This document shows positions 16,811 to 25,227 of a stretch of DNA of 64,000 nt, piece by piece. The notes under the pieces were generated by a model that did not search any database, had not been told where the DNA came from, and saw only the letters and a list, made by a program, of their open reading frames with translations. The stretch covers positions 1-64,000 of the forward strand of contig JACIXH010000002.1 in assembly GCA_014360565.1 (NCBI GenBank), read 5' to 3'. This DNA comes from Nocardia sp. Lineage in GTDB: Bacteria > Actinomycetota > Actinomycetes > Mycobacteriales > Mycobacteriaceae. The translations under genes were made by a program, and so were the position numbers. Within the stretch, counting starts at the first letter, position 1; the number at the start of each line of letters is the position of its first letter.

Positions 16811-16960
16811 TCGCTGCGGGTCCTGGGAGAGATGTTCCCGGCCGAAACCCCCGAGACGCTACTGGGACCGCCCCAGGCCGACCACGCGCCGCCACCGGCG
16901 AACCACAACGACTTCTCCGCTCGCCCGGGTGCGCGGCGAACTTGCACAAGCGGTAGGCCG

Positions 16961-17377
16961 ATGACCGACCGCCCGATTCCGCCCGTCTGCACCGCCGAAG
17001 ACGCCGTGCGAGAAGCTGTTGCAGCGGAAATGCAACTCCTCGACCCAGCGGTTCGGCGCTCGCGCGAACGTGCCGAAGCGCTGCTAGATCCGGAATTCGT
17101 GGAGGTCGGCGCGTCAGGTCGACAGTGGGATCGTTCCCACATGCTGGCCGAGCTGCCGACGATGACAGGCGCGAACAACAACGAACAGGTCGAGGTTTCC
17201 GCTCTTCGTGGTGTTCTGCTGGCCCCTGGCCTCGTACACCTGACCTACGAAACCCATCGCGACGGGCGACACGTTCTGCGATGCTCGCTGTGGCGCAAAA
17301 ACAACGCGGCCGCCGAATGGCGAATGTACTACCACCAGGGCACCCCAGCACCTGCCTCCGAATCGTTCGCTCCGTGA
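16961..17377 (+). CDS. SnoaL/DUF4440-like NTF2-fold protein
   Basis: 138 aa. The pattern EAVAAEMQLLDPAVRRSRERAEALLDPEFVEVGASGRQWDRSHML followed by VLLAPGLVHLTYETHRDGRHVLRCSLWRK and EWRMYYHQGTP is typical of small NTF2-like (DUF4440) proteins. Family members bind small ligands or act as simple isomerases or cyclases; nothing here gives the ligand. ATG at 16961. It converges with the glycosylation operon. Confidence 0.8.
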   Translation: MTDRPIPPVCTAEDAVREAVAAEMQLLDPAVRRSRERAEALLDPEFVEVGASGRQWDRSHMLAELPTMTGANNNEQVEVSALRGVLLAPGLVHLTYETHRDGRHVLRCSLWRKNNAAAEWRMYYHQGTPAPASESFAP

Positions 17378-17504
17378 CGACACGGGACTCAGCGGCCGAC
17401 GCCACAAGCTCCATCGCAGCGAGACCCATCCGGCCCGGTGTTCGTGGTCCACGCCACCAGGCCGTCGTGCCCGGACCACGCAGGCCTGGTGTTCAAGTGC
17501 GCTC

Positions 17505-18161
17505 CTACGTCTCGCTGAGGTGGCCAGTGTCGTTGTGTTGCAGCAGGGTCCATCGGTAGCCGTCGTCAGGGCGAGTCCAAGCCAATGGTTGCTTCTCCCA
17601 GATCGTGATGCCGCCGTTGTGGGCAGCGAACGCCGCCGTTGCGCGGGTCGCGGTGGACAGGTTGAGGAACAGATACGTTGCGGCAGTGATTGTTTCGCCG
17701 TGGGCTATGACTAAGACGGTGCCTTCGGGATGCCGTTCGAGGATCGCGGCGAGAGCAGCGCGGGCACGGTCCAGGAAGGCCGCCCAGGTTTCCGCGCCGG
17801 GCGCGATCGGCCGGTGGGGCCGAAGCGCAGGACTATCGCCGAAGTCCGCGACGACGCTGGTCCAGGGTCTCCCGTCGGCCTGCGCGTAATCGGGCTCTCT
17901 CAGGTCGGTCTCGACGCTGATCGGCAACCCGAGCTGCTCGGCGATGATGTCGGCGGTTTCTCGGGTTCTGGGCAGCGGGCTCGTGTAGGCGGCGGTGATC
18001 GGCTCGATGGCGTGCTCGGCGCGCAGCCTTGCGGCAAGCCGGGCTGCCTGGTCGCGGCCGAGGTCGGTGAGACCGGTGCAGCCCCGTGGCCCGCCGACAA
18101 TGGCAGCGACGTTGCAGTGCGCCTGACCGTGGCGGACCAGGATGAGTCGGGCGAAGCTCAT
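17505..18161 (-). CDS. histidine-phosphatase-superfamily protein
   Basis: 218 aa, phosphoglycerate-mutase-like. LILVRHGQAHCN carries the catalytic RHG; the general-acid glutamate is in the LREPDYAQADG region; the second histidine is in VLVIAHGETI. Likely removes phosphate from a small molecule. ATG at 18161 overlaps the stop of the upstream glycosyltransferase (ATGA), so it is the last gene of the seven-gene operon. In that context it could dephosphorylate a sugar-phosphate or phosphorylated product made by the kinases upstream (inference). Confidence 0.9.
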   Translation of the reverse strand: MSFARLILVRHGQAHCNVAAIVGGPRGCTGLTDLGRDQAARLAARLRAEHAIEPITAAYTSPLPRTRETADIIAEQLGLPISVETDLREPDYAQADGRPWTSVVADFGDSPALRPHRPIAPGAETWAAFLDRARAALAAILERHPEGTVLVIAHGETITAATYLFLNLSTATRATAAFAAHNGGITIWEKQPLAWTRPDDGYRWTLLQHNDTGHLSET

Positions 18162-19288
18162 GAAGACCTGCACATTCCGCGGTCGATGACCTGCTGATAG
18201 AGCCGAACGCAGCGCGTGGCGTGCGCGGCGGCGCTGAACCGGTGCGCTCGTCGGCAGGCTTGGTCGGCGAATTCTGTGGCGGTCGATCCCTTCGTGACGA
18301 TCATGTCGAGCGCTGCTGCGAGCGCGACGGGGTCGTTGGCGGGAACGACGTAGCCCGCGTCGCCAATGAGTTCGGCCATGTTGGCGACATCGGTGGCGAT
18401 GACGGGCACATTGTGAGCGAGGTAGTCGGCGATGGCTCCGCTGCCTTGAAAGCTCGGGTGGTCCCGGTAGGGGAACACCCCGGCGGCACTGGCGCGAATC
18501 AGGGCAGCGCGACCGGCGGCGTCGACGTACTCGGCGACGACGGTGAACTCGGTGACACCGATTCGCACGGGCTTGCCGGGTGAAACAGCAGCGGTAGGTG
18601 CGGTGGCGTCATCCCAGAATTGGCCCGCCACAACGACCCTGACGGGCTGGCGCATCAACCGAAGAGCTGCGGTGAGCAGCCCGGCGTCCTTCCATGGGGC
18701 CGCGAACCCGTAGAGGCTGATTACGGGCAGCCCGTGCGGCACGTGTAAAGCGGCGGCGAGGGCTGGAGATGGGCTCGGCAGCGTGCCATCAGGGATCGTG
18801 GTAGGCAGCCAGGCGACCTGACCACTACACAGGGCGGGACTGGTGACAGCCAGTCGGGCTTCGGCGTGCTGGCCGAAGTAGACGTACCCGTCCGCGCCCG
18901 TAATCTGTTCTCGCACAACGCGGTGCCACCGCGCATGGGGCACATGGTCACGAAACAGGGTCGGGTCGAGAGTGTGGATGTGGTAGACGATCGGGGGCCG
19001 CGAACGGCGGGGCCAGAAGGCGGCGACGAGATGGTCGATCTCGAGGTTTCCCGCGTGCAGTGCCACCACGTCATAGGCTGCGGGGTCGATCTGGTCGGCC
19101 AGTGCACGGGCCGAGGCCACGATGCGCTCGATCGACCAGAATCGTTGACTGTCCTGGTCATAGGGAATGGCGGTCGAACCGTGTCGGTCGACCAGGACAC
19201 CGATCTCGCGCAGCCCGGTGGTGAGGGCGTCGAGGTAGGGCGGCAGGCTGCCTCCCGGATGGTTCGGGCCGAGAATCAAGACTCGCAT
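18158..19288 (-). CDS. GT4-like glycosyltransferase
   Basis: 376 aa, GT-B fold. Begins MRVLILGPNHPGGSLPPYLDALTTGL; the C-terminal domain has VISLYGFAAPWKDAGLLTAAL and ends with GVFPYRDHPSFQGSGAIADYLAHNVPVIATDVANMAELI, the nucleotide-sugar-binding region, although the usual EPFG-type motif is degenerate (FQGSGA). Donor and acceptor unknown. Three bases after the next upstream gene and overlapping the downstream phosphatase. Confidence 0.85.
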   Translation of the reverse strand: MRVLILGPNHPGGSLPPYLDALTTGLREIGVLVDRHGSTAIPYDQDSQRFWSIERIVASARALADQIDPAAYDVVALHAGNLEIDHLVAAFWPRRSRPPIVYHIHTLDPTLFRDHVPHARWHRVVREQITGADGYVYFGQHAEARLAVTSPALCSGQVAWLPTTIPDGTLPSPSPALAAALHVPHGLPVISLYGFAAPWKDAGLLTAALRLMRQPVRVVVAGQFWDDATAPTAAVSPGKPVRIGVTEFTVVAEYVDAAGRAALIRASAAGVFPYRDHPSFQGSGAIADYLAHNVPVIATDVANMAELIGDAGYVVPANDPVALAAALDMIVTKGSTATEFADQACRRAHRFSAAAHATRCVRLYQQVIDRGMCRSS

Positions 19289-19291
19289 TGG

Positions 19292-20437
19292 TCATGCTTT
19301 CGATTGCGTTGTCCGGTGTGAGTGCAACGTCTGGTAGGTCGCGAGGGTTTGCGATGCGGACCTGCCCCATTCGAGTGCGGCCGGGAGGACGCCGCTGGGC
19401 TGCGCGAGTTGGTTGAGGCGAGCACGAATGTCTTGTCCGGTGCGATAGGTGTATCCGCCGCCGGCGGCGAGCAGTTCCGGGGCGGTGCCCAGGTCAGCAG
19501 GTAGCAGGACTGGTGTGCCGCAAGCGAGCGCCTCGGCGATGGCCAGACCGAAGCCTTCCCACCTCGAGGTCGACAGCAGGTAGTCCGCAGCGCGGTAGAA
19601 GCTGGGCAGGTCGGCATCGGACAGATCGCGCAGGATCGTCACGTTAGTTTCGGTGCCGGTCAGGGTGATCGGTGTCAGCGCCGGGGCGTGGCCGAGCAGA
19701 ACGGTGATGTGGGCGCAGTCGGCGAGCTCGCGGGCGAGCCGTTCGAGGTGATCCCAGCCTTTCATCGGCGTGGTCTTGCCGACCCACACCAATCGGTGTC
19801 GCCGACCTGGCGGATCGGTCCAGGGTGGCGGCGCAGTGAGTTCGTCGTCCAGCCGACGACTGGTAGTGATGCGGCCCTCGGACCCGAGAGTGATCCGCTC
19901 TCCGCTGGTAGGTGGGCAGATCGGCCCGGCTCGGAACCGTTTCCGGTCGACGCCGTTGGCGATCACGCGCGGTCGGGCAATGCCGTAGGCGGCGGCGAGA
20001 TCTGCGGCGGCGAATTCGCTGACCGCCACGACGATGTCGGCGACGCGTAGCAGTTCGTGCTCGGTGGTGATCAGGCGCGGCCACGCGCGCATGGTGGCGG
20101 CCGGCAGATCGCCGCGGATCAGGACCGGTGCCCTGTCCTGAGCGGGAAGGCCCAGGTATTCGAGAGTTTCAGCTTCCCAGGACGAGGACTCCACCACATC
20201 CGGCCGCAGCGCCACCAATGCCTCGGACACCGCCCGGCGGTGGGCGGTCAGCTCCTCGGTGCGCGGCAACGTCACAATGCGAATACCGGTCTCGAACAAT
20301 GGATGTGGCGTGTGTTGGGTGATCAGAGTGACCTCGTGACCGGCGTCGCGTAGAAGAGGGGCCAGCGCACGGTAGAGAGTGCAGATGCCCCCGCGCCCGA
20401 TCGAGTGCAGGTCTCGGTGGACGATCGCGATGTGCAT
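19292..20437 (-). CDS. GT4 glycosyltransferase
   Basis: 381 aa, GT-B fold. MHIAIVHRDLHSIGRGGICTLYRALAPLL is a typical N-terminus; LVWVGKTTPMKGWDHL starts the C-terminal domain; the retaining-transferase signature is STSRWEGFGLAIAEALACGTPVL (E-x7-E). Best conserved of the glycosyltransferases in this operon and probably active. Six bases separate it from the APH-like kinase upstream. Confidence 0.92.
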   Translation of the reverse strand: MHIAIVHRDLHSIGRGGICTLYRALAPLLRDAGHEVTLITQHTPHPLFETGIRIVTLPRTEELTAHRRAVSEALVALRPDVVESSSWEAETLEYLGLPAQDRAPVLIRGDLPAATMRAWPRLITTEHELLRVADIVVAVSEFAAADLAAAYGIARPRVIANGVDRKRFRAGPICPPTSGERITLGSEGRITTSRRLDDELTAPPPWTDPPGRRHRLVWVGKTTPMKGWDHLERLARELADCAHITVLLGHAPALTPITLTGTETNVTILRDLSDADLPSFYRAADYLLSTSRWEGFGLAIAEALACGTPVLLPADLGTAPELLAAGGGYTYRTGQDIRARLNQLAQPSGVLPAALEWGRSASQTLATYQTLHSHRTTQSKA

Positions 20438-20443
20438 CGTCGT

Positions 20444-21316
20444 CTACCGCCGATCGTGGAGGCTGGCGCGAACCGCCTCCCATTGCGGTTCGATCAACGC
20501 CAGCCTGGAGGTGCGGAACTCGCCGTCGTCGAGCTCGGTGTGCAGACGTAGTTCGCGCGAGAGCACCATTGCCTGGTTCAGCAAGAACGGTGTCTCGATG
20601 TCGGTCTCGGCCACGATCGCTTCGATGCTCGATTGTGCGCCGGGTGTGCTTGCCAGCAGGGTGTGGAGCATTGCGAGGTCGAACCCTGCCGCGAAGAGCC
20701 CGGTGAACTCGAAATCGACTGGGACACAGCTGCCGTCTTCGGTGATCAGCAGGTTCGACGGCAGTGGGTCGCCGTGCGCGACCGCGTCGATGGGTCCGAC
20801 GGCGGCGATCAGTCGATGAAGTGCGATTCGGTCGTCATCGTCGAAGATCCCGATCCGGTGGTAGCGCTCGACCCGATCCGGGTAGTCGAACACAGGCGAC
20901 AGTGCTCCCGGTGGTGGGTTCCATGCGCCGAATCCGAGCAGGGTGTTCACGGTCGCGTCGAATACCGCCGGGGTGATCGGGTCGATTGGGTATCTCTCAG
21001 TGTCCACGACGCGGCCGGGGATGTGTTCGATGACAATGACCCGGCCGTTCGCGGCGTGGATCAGTTCCGGTACCCGCGTCGGGGGCGGAAATATCTCGAA
21101 CGCCCGGTAGATGCCGATCTCGTGGCCGAATTTGTTGTGCCAGAACGTCTCATCGGTCAGGCACACCTTGATGACGGCCGCTCGGCCATGATAGTCGCCG
21201 ACGACCAGCAGGGATTTGTCGGTGGCGCGCAGAACGCGACCGGCCGTGACATCCGCGCCGAGTTCCTCGGTGAGTTTTGCAGTGGCGGTATCGAGATCAA
21301 GCGGTGCGCCGCTCAT
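20444..21316 (-). CDS. APH-family small-molecule kinase
   Basis: 290 aa, aminoglycoside phosphotransferase / choline kinase fold. The catalytic loop is AVAHGDPLPSNLL (HGDxxxxN) and the metal-binding aspartate is in PVDFEFTGL; an N-lobe lysine appears in AAVIKVCL. The substrate is unlikely to be an antibiotic here; in this operon a sugar or glycosylated intermediate is more plausible (inference). ATG at 21316 is preferred because GGGGAGG lies six bases upstream. It overlaps the upstream GT2 gene by 20 bases. Confidence 0.85.
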   Translation of the reverse strand: MSGAPLDLDTATAKLTEELGADVTAGRVLRATDKSLLVVGDYHGRAAVIKVCLTDETFWHNKFGHEIGIYRAFEIFPPPTRVPELIHAANGRVIVIEHIPGRVVDTERYPIDPITPAVFDATVNTLLGFGAWNPPPGALSPVFDYPDRVERYHRIGIFDDDDRIALHRLIAAVGPIDAVAHGDPLPSNLLITEDGSCVPVDFEFTGLFAAGFDLAMLHTLLASTPGAQSSIEAIVAETDIETPFLLNQAMVLSRELRLHTELDDGEFRTSRLALIEPQWEAVRASLHDRR

Positions 21317-22262
21317 CGGCATCCTCCCCGGTCGCTGTGATGATGTCGGTCAATCGCTCGATCAGATCGGTCTCGGCGTCGGGTTCGCGCCAGGCATGGG
21401 CGAGCGCATGGATCGACTGCTGGTAGTAGTGCGGGTTCAGCAGTCCACCGGCAGTGAGCTGGCCGAGCACCTGCCAGTACATGATGGAGGTGTAGAGCCG
21501 GAATCGGTGGGATCTGTCTGTGCTGGTCGGCCATCGGTTCCACATCCGGCGGACCAGCGCGCCGAAGCGCGCCATCGCGGCGGCGTTGTCGGCTACCGCG
21601 CCGATCATGCTGCCCGTCGCAGGGAGCCGGTGGTAGATCACCGTCGGCGCTGCGCATCGCGCGATGCGGTAGCCGTGCTCGCGGGTCAACCGCAGCCAGA
21701 AATCCCAGTCCTCGATCGCGGGCAACCCTGGATCGAAGCGGGCCGTCCCGGCGCGGGGCGACCGCAGGACCGCGGCATGGACGGGAAACAGGTTGCACGC
21801 CTCCAACAACACCGGGTCGAACGCAGCATCCCACGGGGTCGTGGCCGCAAGTATGGGCCCGATCGCGGTGCTCGGGTGGATTCGATGTTCGGCGACCAGG
21901 CACGTGGTGGCGACCGCGTCGATTCCCGATTCCAGGGCGGCCAGGGCGGTAGAGAGGTGGTCGGGCAGGAAGAGGTCGTCGTCGTCGAGAAACGCGACAT
22001 AGCTTCCGCGCGCGCGCTCGATGCCGGTGTTGCGGGCGCACGGAAGGCCACGGCGATGGGGATGGCTGATCAACTGGGTCGCCAATCCCCGGTCGCGGGC
22101 ATCCTGCACCACGTCCTCGACCGGGGAGCCTCCATCGTTGACCACGATGACTTCGATTTCGTGCAGGTCGACTCCGCGTTGGGCGGCGATGCTCGCCAAC
22201 GCCTGCCCCACCTCGGCGGGCCGGTCGAGCGTCGGCACGATCACGCTCACGATCGGGTCCAT
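21297..22262 (-). CDS. GT2 glycosyltransferase
   Basis: 321 aa, GT-A fold. N-terminus MDPIVSVIVPTLDRPAEVGQALASI; AFLDDDDLFLPDHL carries the DxD metal motif; LPAIEDWDFWLRL carries the ED base motif. The remaining 100 residues are helical and unassigned. ATG at 22262 overlaps the HprK-like gene by 16 bases; the longer track ORF starting at 22334 would lie inside that gene. Inverting transferase; donor unknown. Confidence 0.9.
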   Translation of the reverse strand: MDPIVSVIVPTLDRPAEVGQALASIAAQRGVDLHEIEVIVVNDGGSPVEDVVQDARDRGLATQLISHPHRRGLPCARNTGIERARGSYVAFLDDDDLFLPDHLSTALAALESGIDAVATTCLVAEHRIHPSTAIGPILAATTPWDAAFDPVLLEACNLFPVHAAVLRSPRAGTARFDPGLPAIEDWDFWLRLTREHGYRIARCAAPTVIYHRLPATGSMIGAVADNAAAMARFGALVRRMWNRWPTSTDRSHRFRLYTSIMYWQVLGQLTAGGLLNPHYYQQSIHALAHAWREPDAETDLIERLTDIITATGEDADERRTA

Positions 22263-23275
22263 GCCGTCACCCCCGAATCGGACTCGTCGGCGAGCCAGTC
22301 CAACAACGGGCCCAGCTGGCCGCGATGGCGCCACTGCACGATCCGCGAGCAGGCTGCGAGGTCAGTCAACAGACCCCGGGAGTCGTGGGCGTAGTCGTCG
22401 CGACTCCGTTCACGGCGGGGAAGATAGCGGGTGTTGAGGTCCGGATCGAAAACCCAGTCGAACCGGACATGCGGCCACAGCGCCGCTGCCGGATCTCCCA
22501 CGTGCGCTGGAACACTCACGTCACCATTGGGCCCGTAGCCAGCGAGCACCACGGTGACGTCGCGTTGCCCCAAAGCGGTGTGCACCGGGTTGGGCTGTCC
22601 GAGGCGCGCGAAGGTGAACAGCAGCCTGCGGTCGCGCCCGTACCGTGCGAGCCGAGGCATCTTGCGGAAAGCGTCGATGTCGACTCCCTCGTTCTCCCAT
22701 GGCTCACCGAGTCGATCCTCGTAGTCGAGATAGGTGCCGATCTTGATCGGGATCGGCGTGGGTAGCGACGTGATGACCAGACCGTCGGTGCCGCGGTAGA
22801 GGATCAGATGATCGTTGGACAGGTACTGGTATCCCCGTGTCAGCGCGGCATTGAGCGCCAGGGTGGTTTTGCCGCTGCCCTTGTCGCCGATCACGAGGAT
22901 CACCCTGTTGTCGTCGGCGACCGCCGACGCGTGCAGCATGGTGTAGCGGCGGGCCTCGCAATAGTCGAGCAGCAGCTCCCGGATCGCCTTACGGGTCGTG
23001 ATCGCCAGGTCGCGTTCGTTTGTCGAGTGGATCGTCAATACCCGGCCCGCTGGGTCGGCCCGGTAGCCGACCTTCCACGGTGTCAACGCCATGTCCGGCT
23101 CCGGCGTCCGTGACCTGGCGCGAATCGTCCAGGCCGCCGGGTACTCGGCTGGGCCACCGCCGGTGACCTGATAGAACTCGCGCAAATACCGGACCAAGTC
23201 GACGTGGTCGGTTTCGAGGGCAACCGTGACCGTTCCCAGGTCGATACCGAACGTGCGCCAGGTGCTACTGCTCAT
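22247..23275 (-). CDS. HprK-like serine/small-molecule kinase
   Basis: 342 aa. The segment LHASAV, then VILVIGDKGSGKTTLALNAAL (Walker A, about residue 130) and YLSNDHLILYR match HPr-kinase-related proteins of secondary metabolism and glycan clusters, not the true PTS regulator. No HPr is present. Relatives phosphorylate peptides (lasso-peptide tailoring) or other acceptors. Start ATG overlaps the stop of the epimerase gene (ATGA). Here it most likely phosphorylates a small molecule or peptide that is then glycosylated, but no precursor-peptide gene was found nearby. Confidence 0.75.
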   Translation of the reverse strand: MSSSTWRTFGIDLGTVTVALETDHVDLVRYLREFYQVTGGGPAEYPAAWTIRARSRTPEPDMALTPWKVGYRADPAGRVLTIHSTNERDLAITTRKAIRELLLDYCEARRYTMLHASAVADDNRVILVIGDKGSGKTTLALNAALTRGYQYLSNDHLILYRGTDGLVITSLPTPIPIKIGTYLDYEDRLGEPWENEGVDIDAFRKMPRLARYGRDRRLLFTFARLGQPNPVHTALGQRDVTVVLAGYGPNGDVSVPAHVGDPAAALWPHVRFDWVFDPDLNTRYLPRRERSRDDYAHDSRGLLTDLAACSRIVQWRHRGQLGPLLDWLADESDSGVTAWTRS

Positions 23276-24243
23276 GCGTCTGCTCCCATCGCTGATCGGG
23301 CCAGTCCAGCTATTCCCTCGGCCAAGCCGATCCGAGGCGCCCAGTCCAAAACTGCTGCGGCCTTGTCGATCCGCAGGCACATCCGCTCGATGCCGCCTGG
23401 AACCGAACTCACCGAACTCGGTGCCGCCTCGCGTTCGGTGACATCGCGAACCATCGAGTGAATTTCGGCCACACTGGTCTCGATGCCGCTGCCGATGTTC
23501 ACCCGGCCCGCCGGCGCGGACACGCACGCGTGTACGACTGCTGCGGCGACATCCTGCACGTGGACGAAGTCTCTGGTCGGGAATCCGTTGCCGTGCAATA
23601 CAGATGGCTGACTGGCGGCGGTATCGGCGAGGAAGCGGCTGATCACTCCTGCCCGGTCTGGAGCTTGGCCAGGCCCGTAGACATTTCCCAGAATCAGCGA
23701 TGTTGATGGCAATCTGTCCTGGTCCGAGAACCACTCGACGTAGCTGAGCGCGGCGGCCTTGCTCATGCCGTACGGATTGGTCGGCACCGGCCGGTGTTCC
23801 TCGGAGACCGGAAGATCGGTTGTCGCACCGTAGATCGCCGACGACGCTGCGAAGACCAGCAGCTCGACACCGGCTTCCGCTGCGGCCTCGGCGACGGCGA
23901 TCGTGCCGCACACGTTGACCTCGGCGTCGGTTTCAGGGTGGCGGATAGCCGCCGAGACCAGTACCTGGGCTGCGAGGTGAATGACGATGTGCGGGGCGAA
24001 GTCTCGAATGAGATCAACGAATCGCCCCGAGCGGACATCGCACAACTCCATGCGCGGCGGCGACCGGCGCCCTGGTGGCGGCCCTACGAGGTCGACTGAC
24101 ATTACCTCCGCACCGACCTCGCTCAGCAGGTCGACCACTGCCGAGCCGATGAACCCGCTCCCGCCGGTCACCAACACTCGTCGGTCGAGGGTCGACATCT
24201 TCGCGGGACTCTGCGGCCTGATGATCCTTGGCAGTGTGCGCAT
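23272..24243 (-). CDS. NAD-dependent epimerase/dehydratase
   Basis: 323 aa, extended SDR. The NAD site is RRVLVTGGSGFIGSAVVDLL; catalytic residues appear as FAASSAIYG (Ser) and NPYGMSKAAAL (YxxxK); nucleotide-sugar contacts include ILGNVYGPGQAPDRAGVISRF and FPTRDFVHVQDVA. A UDP-sugar 4-epimerase-like activity is likely. ATG at 24243 follows GGGAGGAG at six bases. First gene of the seven-gene minus-strand operon; divergent from the GntR gene. Confidence 0.92.
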   Translation of the reverse strand: MRTLPRIIRPQSPAKMSTLDRRVLVTGGSGFIGSAVVDLLSEVGAEVMSVDLVGPPPGRRSPPRMELCDVRSGRFVDLIRDFAPHIVIHLAAQVLVSAAIRHPETDAEVNVCGTIAVAEAAAEAGVELLVFAASSAIYGATTDLPVSEEHRPVPTNPYGMSKAAALSYVEWFSDQDRLPSTSLILGNVYGPGQAPDRAGVISRFLADTAASQPSVLHGNGFPTRDFVHVQDVAAAVVHACVSAPAGRVNIGSGIETSVAEIHSMVRDVTEREAAPSSVSSVPGGIERMCLRIDKAAAVLDWAPRIGLAEGIAGLARSAMGADA

Positions 24244-24386
24244 TCGGCTCTCCTCCCACCCTGAGACAGCCCGGGACAAAGCGAACCGCGCGGGTGAACG
24301 CGCATGTCGTTGCCTCGATGTGCGGTGCTCGGAAGCTGTGCACGGGCTACCTGGATCTCACACGGTACCCACCAATCTAGGGGTTG

Positions 24387-24399
24387 TCCACCAGGTGGA
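24387..24399. promoter_or_regulatory. palindrome in the divergent GntR/operon promoter region
   Basis: TCCACC-A-GGTGGA, a perfect 6+6 palindrome, with further AGGTGG half-sites just downstream (GGTACTAGGTGGTGG). It lies between the epimerase operon and the GntR gene, the usual site for a GntR-family regulator controlling itself and its divergent neighbour. Confidence 0.55.
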
Positions 24400-24446
24400 T
24401 AGGTACTAGGTGGTGGGGGGCTTGCGGATATCCACTAGCAATCCGG

Positions 24447-24460
24447 TAGCGTCTTTGCTA
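24447..24460 (+). promoter_or_regulatory. leaderless-type promoter of the GntR gene
   Basis: TAGCGT (24447-24452) seven bases before the ATG at 24460, with TTGCGG (24422-24427) as a possible -35 box 19 bases upstream. No ribosome-binding site. Confidence 0.45.
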
Positions 24461-25215
24461 TGCCCAAAAAGCCCGAATACCTCTCGATCGCAGACACGCT
24501 GCGAGCCGAAGTGCTCGCCGGCGACTACGACGCCGCGCCACTTCCAGGCAACGGCGAGGTCGCTGAACGCTTCGACGTCAACATGAAGACCGCCGGACGA
24601 GCTGTGCAACAACTGGTCGCCGAAGGCTTGGTGATCGCTCGGCCCGGGCTACGAGCGGTCCCCACCCCGCCCGAACTGCGCGGCACTCGGTGGCCGATGA
24701 ACGGTCGCTATGCCCGTGCCCGCGCCGCGCGCGGACTGGTCTTCGCCGGTGACGTCAGCGGCAACGTCCGCAAGGACACCGTCAGCCGCGAATGGGCACC
24801 CGCCCCACTGCAGATCGCGCACCTGCTCGGCGTCAAAGAAGGCGCACGGGTTATGCGCCGCAACAGCCGCACCTTCATCGACGACGTCGCGACCGAGGAC
24901 ACGATCCTGTTCTTCCCGGAAGCGATCGCCGCAGCCGCTCCCGAACTCGAAACCGCCGACCGCATTCAGGTCGTCGCCCTCATCGAAGACGCCGGGCACA
25001 CCGTGACGCGAACCGCCAACGAGATCCGAGCCCGACACGCCACCACCTCCGAGCAGGAACTGTTCGGCATCGACGCGAACAACATCGTCATCGAACACAT
25101 CCACGGAACCTACGGCGCCACAGGCGAACCGCTCGAAGCCGTCATCAACGTTCGACCCGCTCAAGGCGGCGTCATCACCTTCGACACATACGAAGCACCG
25201 CTCGACAACGAATAG
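24460..25215 (+). CDS. GntR-family regulator, HutC/UTRA type
   Basis: 251 aa. N-terminal winged helix: SIADTLRAEVLAGDYDAAPLPGNGEVAERFDVNMKTAGRAVQQLVAEGLV. C-terminal UTRA ligand-binding domain from about residue 100 (EWAPAPLQIAHLLGVKEGARVMRRNSRTF to INVRPAQGGVITFDTYEA). UTRA domains often sense phosphorylated sugars or nucleosides, which fits the neighbours. It probably controls both the divergent operon and its own downstream pyrF and HIT genes through the palindrome at 24387. Confidence 0.92.
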   Translation: MPKKPEYLSIADTLRAEVLAGDYDAAPLPGNGEVAERFDVNMKTAGRAVQQLVAEGLVIARPGLRAVPTPPELRGTRWPMNGRYARARAARGLVFAGDVSGNVRKDTVSREWAPAPLQIAHLLGVKEGARVMRRNSRTFIDDVATEDTILFFPEAIAAAAPELETADRIQVVALIEDAGHTVTRTANEIRARHATTSEQELFGIDANNIVIEHIHGTYGATGEPLEAVINVRPAQGGVITFDTYEAPLDNE

Positions 25216-25227
25216 AAGGAGACCCCG

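Noticed and set aside
16551-17429. 292-aa minus-strand ORF
   Set aside because: It runs opposite the NTF2-like gene and through the dispersed repeat; composition looks non-coding and no motif is seen.
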